The notes under the pieces: model-generated | What the model saw: only the letters and a program-made list of their open reading frames with translations | What the model was told of the DNA's origin: nothing | Databases searched by the model: none | NCBI GenBank assembly: GCA_030949405.1 | Contig: JAUZSN010000002.1 | Location: 1,488,001-1,552,000 of the forward strand | Origin: Methylococcales bacterium | Lineage (GTDB): Bacteria; Pseudomonadota; Gammaproteobacteria; Methylococcales; Methylomonadaceae | Reading direction: 5' to 3' | Length of the DNA stretch: 64,000 nt | Shown: positions 42,157 to 51,782 of the stretch, piece after piece | Numbering within the stretch: the first letter of the stretch is position 1 | How the letters are laid out: every line of letters starts with the position of its first letter | Program-made: the position numbers and the translations under genes

Positions 42157-43797
42157 TTAGGTCACTAAGTAATCGGTTGCAACCTTCCAAATAGGACTCC
42201 CCGTTGCTTGCGTATTAACACTCGCCCAGCCAGAGACTTTGTAGTTTTTAGAGGCCATTAATAATTGCCCGTTTAATAAGCGTAATGCACTAATTCGTTG
42301 GCCTATTTTCGCTTCAGGATTAATGTTATAACGCATTCCACCCACTCTAACCATATCACCGCCTTGTCGATAATAAGGATCACGATTAAATAGATTATCG
42401 GCCACATCCTCTAAAATCGCTTTAATTTTTTCCCCTGAAAGCAGTTGAGTATAACTGTTCGGATAGGTAATCGCAGTGTGATTCATGACATCTTCAAAAT
42501 ACAGCGTTTGATGGGGTAATAAGCTCGCGCCCCAACGAAATCCTGGTGAAAAAGAAATTTCAGCATTATTAACTGTGCGTAAGGCCGTTAATAAAATTTC
42601 ATCAAAACTTCCTTGGAAATTATCACGTCGATAAAGTAATTTATCGGTTATGGCTAAGGGCTTCCGTAACGTGGCTAAATAAGGTTTACGAGTGGCTTCA
42701 ATGAAGGTTTGGACTTTTTTATCAGGGGCTAATAAATTGGAAAAAACAGGGAGTAATTGATAATGACACTGCTTTAATTTTCCTTGTTTTATGTCTAAAT
42801 CCACAACGGCTAAAAATTTACCATGACTGCCTGCATTAGTCACCCACGTTTTATTAATTAATAACGGTTTTGGAATCGCATCATGCGTGTGTCCGCCTAA
42901 AATAATATCCAAACCGTTCACACGTGAGGCTAATTTTAAATCAACGTCCATGCCATTATGTGACAATAAAACAATCACTTCGGCTTTTTTATGCTGTTGA
43001 ATGTCATTGATAATCGTTTGTAACCGTTGCTCTTGAATACCAAATTGCCAATCAGGGGTAAAGCGTTGTGGATTTGCAATGGGAGTATAAGGAAAGGCTT
43101 GCCCAATCACCGCAATACGAGCATTTTTTAAGGATTTAATAATATAAGGCTTAAAAACTTCCGCTTGATCGGTGTCTTGATTAAATTGAGCTTCTTCGGT
43201 TAATGAAATATTTTGGGCAATGAACTCCCCCTTAAACTGGGCAATATTTTTTTTTAAGTGTTCAACGCCATAAGTAAATTCCCAATGCCCTGTCATGGCA
43301 TCTACGCCTAATAAATTAGCGAGTTTCAGCATATCCTGACCTTGTGTCCATAAGGCGGTAGCAGACCCTTGCCAGCTATCGCCGCCATCTAAAAGTAAGG
43401 TGTTTTCTTCCCCGCTTTGTTGGCGTAATTGATGAATTAAGGTGGCTAAATAAGCCATTCCGCCCATTTTCCCATAAGTTTTGGCCGCTTCCACAAAATT
43501 AAGATCACTAAATGCATAAGCATGACGTGAATGAGGGTGAAGACCAAAAAAATTTAAAAAAGCCTGTCCCGTTAAATGAGGCGGCAAACCTTTTTCTTTA
43601 CCCACGCCGATATTACTATGCGGTTCACGATAATATAAAGGATGGAGTTGGGCATGAACATCGGTAAAATGCAATAAACGCGCCTGACCGCGTTCGGGCA
43701 ATTGATACAAATTGTCAGGGGTCGATGAAAATCCGTGGCCTAAAGTAGGGCATAAACCTAAACTTATTAATGACTGTAAAAATTGCCGACGCTGCAT
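42157..43797 (-). CDS. soxB: SoxB thiosulfohydrolase
   Basis: SoxB hydrolyses the terminal sulfonate from SoxYZ-bound intermediates in periplasmic thiosulfate oxidation, with a dinuclear Mn centre. The 546-residue protein starts MQRRQFLQSLISLGLCP, a Tat-like leader. It then shows HFTDVHAQLHPLYYREP, LLLDGGDSWQGSATALWT, MTGHWEFTYG, VLLSHNGMDVD and IILGGHTHDAIPKP, the metallophosphoesterase motifs in SoxB form rather than UshA form. Length fits SoxB. No other sox gene is in the window. It lies directly after pyrF on the same strand. Confidence 0.93.
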   Translation of the reverse strand: MQRRQFLQSLISLGLCPTLGHGFSSTPDNLYQLPERGQARLLHFTDVHAQLHPLYYREPHSNIGVGKEKGLPPHLTGQAFLNFFGLHPHSRHAYAFSDLNFVEAAKTYGKMGGMAYLATLIHQLRQQSGEENTLLLDGGDSWQGSATALWTQGQDMLKLANLLGVDAMTGHWEFTYGVEHLKKNIAQFKGEFIAQNISLTEEAQFNQDTDQAEVFKPYIIKSLKNARIAVIGQAFPYTPIANPQRFTPDWQFGIQEQRLQTIINDIQQHKKAEVIVLLSHNGMDVDLKLASRVNGLDIILGGHTHDAIPKPLLINKTWVTNAGSHGKFLAVVDLDIKQGKLKQCHYQLLPVFSNLLAPDKKVQTFIEATRKPYLATLRKPLAITDKLLYRRDNFQGSFDEILLTALRTVNNAEISFSPGFRWGASLLPHQTLYFEDVMNHTAITYPNSYTQLLSGEKIKAILEDVADNLFNRDPYYRQGGDMVRVGGMRYNINPEAKIGQRISALRLLNGQLLMASKNYKVSGWASVNTQATGSPIWKVATDYLVT

Positions 43798-44514
43798 TTA
43801 GAACTGTGATGCTATTTGTTGTTGTATTTTTTCAGCCATCGCTTTACGATTTTCAGCATCACGTATTGGTCGCCCAACGACAATATAGTCCGCGCCATTT
43901 TGAAAGGCTTGTTCAACACTAACCACTCGTTTTTGATCGTCTTCTTCCTGATTATCAACGGGACGAATCCCTGGCGTAATGACGAGTAAGTGTTGATCTA
44001 ATTCTTTTCGTATCATAGACACTTCAAGTCCTGACGAAACAATGCCATCACAGCCTAATTCTAAGGCGCGTTTAGCGCGTGATAAAACTAAGGCTTTAAC
44101 ATCACATTGAAAGCCCAAATCATCTAAATCGCCTCGGTCTAAACTGGTTAACGCGGTGACGGCTAAGACTTTTAAAGAACCCTTATTTTTAGCCGCAGCC
44201 TCCATAATGGCGTTATTTCCATGAATAGTGGCGAGATCAACCCCTTTGTGACTTAAGGCGTTAATGGCTCTTCCTACGGTGGCAGGGACATCAAAAAATT
44301 TTAAATCGACAAAGACTTTTTTATGACGTTGTTTAAGCCAGTCAATGAATTCAAAATAATTCCCTGACATAAAAAGTTCCATGCCCACTTTATAAAAGAT
44401 CACCGAATCCCCTAACTCCTCAACCAAGGCTTGAGCTTCTTCAATACTCGGAACATCAAGAGCCATAATAAGTCGCTCTTGCACGGGGATCGCTTTGTTT
44501 GAAATAAATGACAT
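43798..44514 (-). CDS. pyrF: Orotidine-5'-phosphate decarboxylase
   Basis: This enzyme makes UMP from OMP, the last step of de novo pyrimidine synthesis. The 238-residue TIM barrel shows RLIMALDVPSIEEAQALVEEL, VFVDLKFFDVPATVGRAINAL (catalytic Asp-Lys-Asp block), the ALTSLD and DGIVSSGLE strands, LLVITPGIRP, and ADYIVVGRPIRDAENR (phosphate gripper Gly-Arg). The soxB start immediately follows its stop, a close spacing without an obvious metabolic link. Confidence 0.96.
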   Translation of the reverse strand: MSFISNKAIPVQERLIMALDVPSIEEAQALVEELGDSVIFYKVGMELFMSGNYFEFIDWLKQRHKKVFVDLKFFDVPATVGRAINALSHKGVDLATIHGNNAIMEAAAKNKGSLKVLAVTALTSLDRGDLDDLGFQCDVKALVLSRAKRALELGCDGIVSSGLEVSMIRKELDQHLLVITPGIRPVDNQEEDDQKRVVSVEQAFQNGADYIVVGRPIRDAENRKAMAEKIQQQIASQF

Positions 44515-44654
44515 AGTGTATTTTTTTAAAGGTAAAAAATGAATGGCTCAGTATACTAAGACTGATTATTTATTCAAGCGGGATTATAAAAAACTGGACA
44601 TCATTAAATAGCTCAGGGATACTTGCCATTTTATTTGATGAATGGGTGACTAGA

Positions 44655-45437
44655 ATGGGTTTTATGCAAGGTAAACGAGTTTTAATTGTAGGTTTAGCGA
44701 GCAATCGTTCTATTGCATGGGGAATTGCAACTGCTATGCACCGTGAAGGGGCTGAATTAGCGTTTACCTACCAAAATGAAAAATTAAAAGGGCGTGTTGA
44801 AAAAATGGCGGCTGAATGCGATTCTAATATTACGATTGAATTGGATGTGGCTAAAGATGAAAATATCACCCAAGTCTTTACGGAATTAGGTCAGCATTGG
44901 GATGGTTTAGATGTCATTATCCATTCGGTTGCCTTTGCTCCTCGTGAAGCTTTAGATGGGGATTATGTCAATGCAACCACTCGTGAGAATTTTTCAGTGG
45001 CTCATGATATTAGTTCGTATAGTTTTACAGCCTTAGCCAAAGCGGGACGTGAAATGATGGCGGGACGTAATGGTTCTTTATTAACCTTAAGTTATTTAGG
45101 CGCGGAACGGGCTATCCCAAATTACAATGTGATGGGTGTGGCTAAAGCCAGTTTAGAGGCGAATGTTCGTTATATGGCGGTTGCACTGGGGGCGGAAGGA
45201 ACGCGTGTCAATGCTATTTCCGCAGGCCCAATTAGAACCTTAGCATCCGCTGGAATTAATAATTTTAAATCAATGTTGAGTAAAGCGGCAGATACCGCCC
45301 CTTTAAAACGTAATGTTTCTATTCAAGAAGTCGGTAATGTGGCGGCTTTTTTGTGTTCTGATTTAGCCTCTGGAATGACGGGTGAAATTACTTACGTTGA
45401 TTGTGGTTATAATATTGCGGGTATTGTTGCAAGCTAA
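44655..45437 (+). CDS. fabI: Enoyl-[acyl-carrier-protein] reductase (NADH)
   Basis: FabI performs the last reductive step of each fatty-acid elongation cycle. ATG 44655 ([13 protein letters not shown]) is chosen over GTG 44646 because it matches the family N-terminus. [28 protein letters not shown] is the atypical short-chain dehydrogenase nucleotide fold. The catalytic block is [30 protein letters not shown], with the Tyr-x6-Lys arrangement. [15 protein letters not shown] forms the substrate loop. The gene stands alone. Confidence 0.96.
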   Translation: MGFMQGKRVLIVGLASNRSIAWGIATAMHREGAELAFTYQNEKLKGRVEKMAAECDSNITIELDVAKDENITQVFTELGQHWDGLDVIIHSVAFAPREALDGDYVNATTRENFSVAHDISSYSFTALAKAGREMMAGRNGSLLTLSYLGAERAIPNYNVMGVAKASLEANVRYMAVALGAEGTRVNAISAGPIRTLASAGINNFKSMLSKAADTAPLKRNVSIQEVGNVAAFLCSDLASGMTGEITYVDCGYNIAGIVAS

Positions 45438-45491
45438 CGAATACGAATGTAATAATCTCCGATCGTTATATGCAAAATAAAAAGGGATTTT

Positions 45492-45531
45492 GTAACTCAG
45501 TATTTATCTTTCTTACTGGGTTACGTTTTTT
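45492..45531 (+). terminator. Rho-independent terminator of fabI
   Basis: GTAACTCAGTA (45492-45502) pairs with TACTGGGTTAC (45514-45524), with one mismatch. It is followed by GTTTTTT. It lies about 55 bp after the fabI stop. Confidence 0.8.
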
Positions 45532-45627
45532 GTTGTCGTAAAAATATAACTCAGCTCACATTAACGTTTCGGATGTGATTCAACGTTCAGATATTATCGA
45601 CTTAATAATTAACCCCCTATTTTTTAA

Positions 45628-46110
45628 ATGAATACAGAAACCGCTTGCCTTTGTGGCTCAGAATTAACGTATCAGGACTGTTGTTACCTTTATCATTCAG
45701 GTGAAAAAAAAGCCCCGACAGCCGAAGTTTTAATGCGCTCACGCTTTACCGCCTACGCGTTGAAAAAAGAAGATTATTTGTTGGCCACTTGGACAGGAAG
45801 TAAATGCCCCGCTGCTATTAATTTTGAGAAAGAAGACGCGGAATGGCAACGTTTAGAAATTGTAACGATAAAAAAAGGGCGAGTTAAGGATACGAAAGGG
45901 ATTGTTGAATTTAAAGCTTATTTTATCAGTCAGGGTGAAAGCTCCGTCATGAATGAAATTAGCCGCTTTAAAAAAATAGATGAGCAGTGGTTTTATTTGG
46001 ATGGGTTTGTTAAATCAGTGGGGTTGGTGAACAAAAGTCACAATCAAGGGAAAAATGCGCCTTGTTCTTGCGGCAGTGGTAAAAAGTTTAAACGCTGTTG
46101 TGGTCAATAA
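45628..46110 (+). CDS. YchJ family SEC-C motif protein
   Basis: The 160-residue protein has the YchJ architecture. The N-terminal CLCGSELTYQDCCYLYHSG is a zinc-binding SEC-C-like motif. PTAEVLMRSRFTAYALKKEDYLLATW opens an NTF2-like central domain. The C-terminal SEC-C motif is APCSCGSGKKFKRCCGQ. Such C-terminal motifs bind zinc and often ribosomes or SecB. The precise role of YchJ is not established. It is convergent with crp. Confidence 0.92.
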   Translation: MNTETACLCGSELTYQDCCYLYHSGEKKAPTAEVLMRSRFTAYALKKEDYLLATWTGSKCPAAINFEKEDAEWQRLEIVTIKKGRVKDTKGIVEFKAYFISQGESSVMNEISRFKKIDEQWFYLDGFVKSVGLVNKSHNQGKNAPCSCGSGKKFKRCCGQ

Positions 46111-46112
46111 TG

Positions 46113-46165
46113 AATAGGGGTGACGTAATGGGGTGAAAAAACACGTTGATACGCGCTCCCCTATT
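46113..46165. terminator. Possible bidirectional terminator
   Basis: AATAGGGG (46113-46120) pairs with CCCCTATT (46158-46165) across a 37-nt loop, between the convergent ychJ and crp-like genes. The T-run is poor on both strands, so the call is tentative. Confidence 0.35.
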
Positions 46166-46185
46166 TATTGGCATCCTATTTTCGA

Positions 46186-46851
46186 TTAGCTGGGTTCTTC
46201 TTTATGGAAAATTACAATCGTTTTTCCATGAGCGGTAATGAGTTTTTTAAGTTCTAATTCTTTTAAAACACGTCCCGCAACTTCCCGTGAACAGCCCACA
46301 ATACGGCTTAATTCTTGTCGAGTTATTTTGATTTGCGTCCCTTGTAAATGGGGAACGGCATCGGGTTCTTTGCATAAATCTAATAAGGTTCGCGCCATGC
46401 GGCCTTCAACATCCATAAAGGCTAAATCCCGAAAATTTCGACTGGTCATAATCAAACGATCAGACAACTGCTTACCAATCATAAATAAAATATCAAAGGC
46501 ATCTTTAGCGAGTTCAGATTTTAAGAGTTGCTTTAAACGTTTATGATCTATTTCGGCTAATTGACACTCACAACGAGTTTTTATATTAACCATTCTAATT
46601 TCAGTCTCGTTGAAAATACCAATTTCACCAATAAACTGACCTTCATGAAGGTAGGCATAGATAAGCTCACGCCCATCGTCTTCATCAATGGTTCCGACCG
46701 TAACAGAACCTTTAATAATAAAATAAAGTTTTTTATTATAGTCGCCAATATGAATAAGCGTGCTTTTAGCTGCGTAGTTTTTGATATGACAATAACGTAA
46801 AAAATTTTTAAGCGCGGGATTCGTATCAGGGTTATTAATGGTTATACTCAC
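46186..46851 (-). CDS. crp: Crp/Vfr-type cAMP-responsive transcription regulator
   Basis: The 221-residue protein has an N-terminal cyclic-nucleotide-binding barrel (RELIYAYLHEGQFIGEIGIFNETEIR). The dimerisation helix is near 120-140. The C-terminal winged helix KITRQELSRIVGCSREVAGRVLKELELKKLITAHGKTIVIF closely follows E. coli CRP around its recognition helix. The nucleotide-binding cassette keeps the Arg but has Met where E. coli has Ser, so cAMP binding is probable but not certain. No FNR-type N-terminal cysteines are seen. It is a global regulator candidate with no operon partner. Confidence 0.87.
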   Translation of the reverse strand: MSITINNPDTNPALKNFLRYCHIKNYAAKSTLIHIGDYNKKLYFIIKGSVTVGTIDEDDGRELIYAYLHEGQFIGEIGIFNETEIRMVNIKTRCECQLAEIDHKRLKQLLKSELAKDAFDILFMIGKQLSDRLIMTSRNFRDLAFMDVEGRMARTLLDLCKEPDAVPHLQGTQIKITRQELSRIVGCSREVAGRVLKELELKKLITAHGKTIVIFHKEEPS

Positions 46852-46997
46852 AAGGATTTGACCTTATTAAAGTTATGTTTAAATAGTTTAATATTCTAGC
46901 ATCTTCAGAAAGACAGTACTTGAATAGAATGAAGGGTGGACATGACTATTTTAGCGTCAAAAGCTGTTTAGATTATGTTTATTAACCCGTTGGTACC

Positions 46998-47837
46998 TTA
47001 CGCTTCTTCGCTAACTAACTCAATGCGCATGGATAAATTAATGGCATTGATATGTTTAGTGAGTGAACCAATAGAAATATAATCAACCCCTGTTTCTGCA
47101 ATTTGAGTGATATTATTTAAGGTGATATCTCCCGAGGCTTCGAGTGTGATTGTCTCATCGGTTAAACGCACCGCGTGTTCTAAATCGGAGATTGAAAAAT
47201 TATCCAGCATAATTTTATTAGGTTTTGCGGCAATCGCTTGTATTAACTCAGGGATGGATTCAACTTCAACTTCAATAGTTAGAGTTGTTTGTTGACGCGC
47301 TTTTTTTACAGCCTGTTCAATGGAACCTGCGGCTAAGATGTGATTTTCTTTAATTAAAACGGCATCATAAAGGCCAATGCGATGATTAAGACAGCCCCCG
47401 CAAGTGACGGCATATTTTTGTGCCAGCCTTAATCCAGGGAGTGTTTTACGGGTATCTAACACCTGACAGCGGGTTTCAGAAACCGCCTCAGCATAGCGTT
47501 TTGATTGGGTGGCGGTGGCAGATAACGTTTGTACGATATTTAACGCACTTCGTTCGCCTGTTAATAACGCACGGGCATTCCCACTTAGCGTACAGAGTAC
47601 CTTATTGGCATCAACGGCCTCACTATCTTGGTGTTGCCAGTGAATTTTTACTTGAGGATCTAAGGTTTTAAAAATAGCTTCAAACCAAGCTTGCCCACAT
47701 AAGATCATCGGCTCGCGTGTGATAACGGTTGCGGTTGCCTCTTTAGTTTCATCAATGAGCAAGGCCGTTACATCCCCTGTTCCAATATCTTCATCTAAAA
47801 AGGGACTGACATCTATTTTACTGGGTAAAGTTATCAT
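46998..47837 (-). CDS. nadC: Quinolinate phosphoribosyltransferase (decarboxylating)
   Basis: NadC condenses quinolinate and PRPP to nicotinate mononucleotide in NAD synthesis. The 279-residue protein shows DEDIGTGDVTALLID, LLTGERSALNIVQTLSATAT, VLDTRKTLPGLRLAQKYAVTCGGCLNHRIGLYDAVLIKENHI (catalytic Arg/Lys/His block), EVEVESIPEL, and KIMLDNFSISDL. The length is standard. nadA and nadB are not nearby. Confidence 0.96.
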   Translation of the reverse strand: MITLPSKIDVSPFLDEDIGTGDVTALLIDETKEATATVITREPMILCGQAWFEAIFKTLDPQVKIHWQHQDSEAVDANKVLCTLSGNARALLTGERSALNIVQTLSATATQSKRYAEAVSETRCQVLDTRKTLPGLRLAQKYAVTCGGCLNHRIGLYDAVLIKENHILAAGSIEQAVKKARQQTTLTIEVEVESIPELIQAIAAKPNKIMLDNFSISDLEHAVRLTDETITLEASGDITLNNITQIAETGVDYISIGSLTKHINAINLSMRIELVSEEA

Positions 47838-47935
47838 TTTTTATTTGGTATACAGTGAAAACGGGCGTGAGATAAAAGGTTTTTTAATTTAAACCCTTAT
47901 TCCTAAAAATATTATTAACACCTTGTTTATTTGGG

Positions 47936-48550
47936 TTATTTATCTTTATTAACGAGTAATTTTTTTAAATAAGGCCAAATTTTATCCATGATTAACGGTT
48001 GTGCTTTTGCATTGGGATGGAGGCCATCTTTCTGCATTAAACCCTTCATTAGGGCGACATCATTAAGGATAAAAGGCACCAGTGTCACCTTTAAATCGTT
48101 CTTTAATTGAGGGTAAACCTTATAAAATAGGTCGGTATAGCGTTTACCATAATTAGGGGGGATACGCATACTTAATAATAACACGTTAACATCGTGCTTT
48201 TGACTGCGATGAATAATTTCAGCCAGATTCTTTTTCATGATCTTAGGTGATAAGCCACGTAAACCATCGTTAGCCCCTAATTCCAAAATGAGTACAGAAG
48301 GCTTATAATCATTTAGAATTTTGTCTATTCGAGCTAAACCACCCGCGCTGGTTTCGCCACTGACACTTTCATTAATGATCTGATATTTTTTTTCAGTTGT
48401 ATTTAATTTTTTTTGCAATAAACTAACCCAGCCTTGCTGAACTTCAATACCATGACTGGCACTCAAGCTATCGCCTAAAACAACGATCGTATTTGCTAAC
48501 AGTGTTGAAGAACTTATCAATAATATTACAGCCCATATAAATTTAAACAT
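47936..48550 (-). CDS. tesA: TesA-type periplasmic thioesterase/lysophospholipase (SGNH hydrolase)
   Basis: A signal peptide (about 1-19, FIWAVILLISSSTLLAN) is followed by the four SGNH blocks: VLGDSLSASHGI (catalytic Ser), the Gly block INESVSGETSAGG, LELGANDGLRG (Asn), and KDGLHPNAKAQ (Asp and His). TesA hydrolyses acyl thioesters and lysophospholipids in the periplasm. Its ATG at 48550 and the ybbA ATG at 48549 share the palindrome CATG, so the two divergent genes have no intergenic space. A tesA/ybbA divergent pair is also present in E. coli. Confidence 0.92.
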   Translation of the reverse strand: MFKFIWAVILLISSSTLLANTIVVLGDSLSASHGIEVQQGWVSLLQKKLNTTEKKYQIINESVSGETSAGGLARIDKILNDYKPSVLILELGANDGLRGLSPKIMKKNLAEIIHRSQKHDVNVLLLSMRIPPNYGKRYTDLFYKVYPQLKNDLKVTLVPFILNDVALMKGLMQKDGLHPNAKAQPLIMDKIWPYLKKLLVNKDK

Positions 48551-49241
48551 GACTCAATTTCAGGTTAATCAAACAACAGATGTAGTTATTGAAACTAAAA
48601 ATCTTGGTAAAACGGTTTTTAGCTCCAATGCCGAACTGCATATTCTGTCAGCAGTTGATTTAATAATCAAATCGGCAGAGAGTTTAGCCATTTTGGGCGC
48701 ATCAGGTTCAGGAAAATCCACGTTACTCGGTTTACTTGCAGGATTAGATACCCCCACCGTCGGTGAAGTCATCATTAAAGGACAAACGATTACCACGATG
48801 AATGAAGATGGACGGGCATCAATTCGTAATCAATTCATTGGCTTTGTGTTTCAATCCTTTCAATTATTACCTAATCTGACTGCATTAGAAAATGTGATGT
48901 TACCGTTGGAATTAACGGGGGATAAAAATGCTAAAACAGCCGCGACTGAATTTTTAGAAAAAGTAGGCTTAAAGGAACGCCTTCATCATACGCCGAAACA
49001 ACTTTCAGGGGGGGAGCAACAGCGCGTCGCATTAGCGCGTGCCTTTGTGACTCGCCCTACAATTTTATTTGCCGATGAACCGACAGGAAATCTTGATAGT
49101 AAAACAGGACGGTCTATCATTGACTTATTATTCAAGCTTAATAAAGAGCAAAAAACAACGCTGGTGTTAGTGACGCATGATAAAGCCCTTGCTAAACGTT
49201 GCCGACGAAAAATTACGCTTGAAGCGGGTAAAATTATATGA
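48549..49241 (+). CDS. ybbA: ABC transporter ATP-binding protein YbbA
   Basis: The 230-residue protein belongs to the LolD/MacB-type ATPase family. It has Walker A LGASGSGKSTLLGLLAG, Q-loop FQSFQLLPNLTALENVMLP, signature LSGGEQQRVALARAF, Walker B ILFADEPTGNLD, and His-switch LVLVTHDKALA. It powers the adjacent permease. The 3' end overlaps the next start by 4 bp. Its substrate class is usually lipoprotein or acyl-lipid export. Its start codon overlaps that of tesA on the other strand, so its promoter must lie inside tesA. Confidence 0.93.
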   Translation: MTQFQVNQTTDVVIETKNLGKTVFSSNAELHILSAVDLIIKSAESLAILGASGSGKSTLLGLLAGLDTPTVGEVIIKGQTITTMNEDGRASIRNQFIGFVFQSFQLLPNLTALENVMLPLELTGDKNAKTAATEFLEKVGLKERLHHTPKQLSGGEQQRVALARAFVTRPTILFADEPTGNLDSKTGRSIIDLLFKLNKEQKTTLVLVTHDKALAKRCRRKITLEAGKII

Positions 49242-51736
49242 AACACTCAACATTAGCTCTGCGTTTATTATGGCGAGAAGGTCGTTCAGGTGAACTGACT
49301 ATTTTATTAATCGCCCTGATTATTGCGGTAAGTAGTTCAACTGCGATTAGTTTATTTGCCAATCGTTTGCATCGAACGATGAATTTTCAAGCCGCGACTT
49401 TTTTAGCAGGTGATCTAGTTGTTGCCTCGCCCACGTTATTACCCACAGTTTGGTATGCAAAAGCCAAACAATTTCATTTAAAACAAGCGGAAACGGCTGA
49501 GTTTTCCAGCGTATTAATGGAAAATGATGAGTTATTACTGGTAGGGGTTAAAGCGGTCAGCGATCAGTATCCCTTGCGAGGGCAATTAAAATATACTAAG
49601 ACGGACTTTAGTGGCGAAAAAATAAGCTTAGAGCCGCCTCAAAAAGGCGAAGTCTGGGTTGAATTACGGATTTTATCGGCCCTGAAACTTAAATTAGGGG
49701 ATGCGTTAACGATTGGGGAAACGCCACTGATAATCAGCCATATTCTTACCTATGAACCTGATAAACGTGGTGATATTTATAGCTTATCGCCCCGTGTCAT
49801 CATGAATAAGGGGGATTTATCGGCAACAAAGGTTGTTCAGCCCGGTAGTCATGTGCATTATTTTTTCCAATTTAGTGGGGATCAATCCGATATTATTGAT
49901 TTCAAACACTGGGCCCTGCCTTATTTAAATTCGTCTCAACGGATCATGGACATTCATGAAGACCGTCCTGAACTCAGTACCGCGTTAATCCGTTCGGAAC
50001 GTTATTTAGGGTTATCCAGTATTTTGGTGATTTTAATCGCAGGCGTGGCTATTGCAATGGCAACGCAGCGTTATAGTCAACGACACTTTAATACCTCGGC
50101 GATTTTACGGTGTTTAGGTTGTAAACAAACCGAAATTTTAGAGTTATATGCCTATCAATTTTTATATTTAGGTATTTTTGCCAGCACAATCGGTTGCATT
50201 ATTGGCTGGTTTGGACAGCAACAATTGTTTCAATTACTGGCAAATTTATTACCTAGTAAGGTGGCTGACCCTAGTTTTTTCGCCTTAGTTTTAGGTTTTT
50301 TAACGGGGATCATTATATTATTCGGCTTTGCCTTCCCCCCGTTATTGCGTTTAAAAAAGGTTTCCCCCTTAAGAGTATTACGTCGTGATTTAACCCCGTT
50401 ACCCAGTAGCGCATGGTTAGTTTATAGTTGCGCGTTGGGGTTGGTCGGTGTGCTTATTTGGCATTATACGGATGATCTTGAAATGACCTTGACCTTACTG
50501 GGAGGAAGTTCAATTATTTTATTAGTTTTAGGGGTTATCCTCTATTTTCTAATTATTTTTGTGCGTCGCTATTTATTTAAGTTACCCTTAAGTTGGCGAT
50601 TGGGTCTTCAAGCTTTATTCCGCGAGCCGAAAGCGACAGTCGGGCAGTTATTAGCCTTTAGTTTGACCTTAGTGGCGATGATTTTAAGTTTTATCGTCAG
50701 TCATGATTTGATTCGTGATTGGCAAAAACAATTGCCTGAAAATACGCCGAATCATTTCGCGCTTAATATTTTCCCTGAGCAATTGGCTTGTTTTGAAGAA
50801 AGTTTAAACGCTGAAAAAATTCAACTGAGTCAATTGTACCCAATTGTAAAAGGGCGGTTAGTGAAAATTAATAACACGCCTGTACAGCAAATCGTCAGTA
50901 AAGATACACAGGGACAACGCGCGACACATCGAGATTTAAGTTTAACCTTCACCGCTGCCTTGCCTGATGATAACCCGCTTGTTGAGGGGGTATGGTGGGC
51001 AGAAGAGACGACTGAAAAAGGGTGGGTTTCCATTGAAGAAAAATTAGCGAAAAGTTTAAAGGTTAAGTTGGGTGATAACTTAACCTTTACTGTGGGCAGT
51101 ATGCAATTTGATGCGCGTATTAGCAGCATTCGTAAGGTAAACTGGGAATCTATGAAGCCTAATTTTTATATGATTTTTTCACCTGCAACCTTAGAAAATT
51201 ATGCGCATACCTATTTAACCAGCTTTTATGTCCCTAAAGAAAATAAAAATAGCCTCAATCACTTGGTAAAAGAATACCCTGCCATGACATTATTGGAAGT
51301 GGATGCTATTTTAACGCAACTTAAAACTATTTTAATGCAGCTCACGCAAGCGATTAACTACTTGCTTTATTTTGCCTTGTTAGCGGGGTTTACCGTTTTA
51401 TTTGCGGCGGTTTATGGCACATTAGATGATCGTATCTATGAAAGTGCATTAATGCGAACCTTAGGCGCAAATCGAAAATTATTACAAACCAGTCATTTAG
51501 TTGAATTTTCATTATTAGGCTTTATTTCTGGTTTGTTAGCGATTATGATTGCAGAAGCTTTAATTTTTGGACTCTATCATTATGTACTGCATCTTGAGTT
51601 TCATTTTCATGGGTTATTATGGGGGTTGACACCTATTATAGGTGCGCTTACGGTAACGATTGCAGGTTATATGGGGGTTAAAAAAGTTGTAAAATCGCCA
51701 CCAATGGGGGTATTACGAATGACAGAAGACAGATAA
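49238..51736 (+). CDS. ybbP: ABC transporter permease YbbP (FtsX/MacB-like)
   Basis: The 832-residue protein has about ten transmembrane helices. An N-terminal helix (about 20-40), a long MacB-like periplasmic domain, and repeated FtsX-type segments follow (about 255-440 and 690-830). FtsX motifs include VAIAMATQRYSQRHFNTSAILRCLGC and YESALMRTLGANRKLLQ. Length and order match E. coli YbbP, the partner of YbbA. The function is inferred as lipid or envelope precursor handling, perhaps linked with the divergent tesA. Confidence 0.92.
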   Translation: MKHSTLALRLLWREGRSGELTILLIALIIAVSSSTAISLFANRLHRTMNFQAATFLAGDLVVASPTLLPTVWYAKAKQFHLKQAETAEFSSVLMENDELLLVGVKAVSDQYPLRGQLKYTKTDFSGEKISLEPPQKGEVWVELRILSALKLKLGDALTIGETPLIISHILTYEPDKRGDIYSLSPRVIMNKGDLSATKVVQPGSHVHYFFQFSGDQSDIIDFKHWALPYLNSSQRIMDIHEDRPELSTALIRSERYLGLSSILVILIAGVAIAMATQRYSQRHFNTSAILRCLGCKQTEILELYAYQFLYLGIFASTIGCIIGWFGQQQLFQLLANLLPSKVADPSFFALVLGFLTGIIILFGFAFPPLLRLKKVSPLRVLRRDLTPLPSSAWLVYSCALGLVGVLIWHYTDDLEMTLTLLGGSSIILLVLGVILYFLIIFVRRYLFKLPLSWRLGLQALFREPKATVGQLLAFSLTLVAMILSFIVSHDLIRDWQKQLPENTPNHFALNIFPEQLACFEESLNAEKIQLSQLYPIVKGRLVKINNTPVQQIVSKDTQGQRATHRDLSLTFTAALPDDNPLVEGVWWAEETTEKGWVSIEEKLAKSLKVKLGDNLTFTVGSMQFDARISSIRKVNWESMKPNFYMIFSPATLENYAHTYLTSFYVPKENKNSLNHLVKEYPAMTLLEVDAILTQLKTILMQLTQAINYLLYFALLAGFTVLFAAVYGTLDDRIYESALMRTLGANRKLLQTSHLVEFSLLGFISGLLAIMIAEALIFGLYHYVLHLEFHFHGLLWGLTPIIGALTVTIAGYMGVKKVVKSPPMGVLRMTEDR

Positions 51737-51782
51737 TCAAAAAAAGCTTATTTTCATTATTTTAAAAATTAGGATTACATCT

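Noticed and set aside
42157-43797. UshA-type 5'-nucleotidase instead of SoxB
   Set aside because: The Tat-like leader and the GHWEF and GGHTHD motif context match SoxB; UshA substrate-binding features were not seen.
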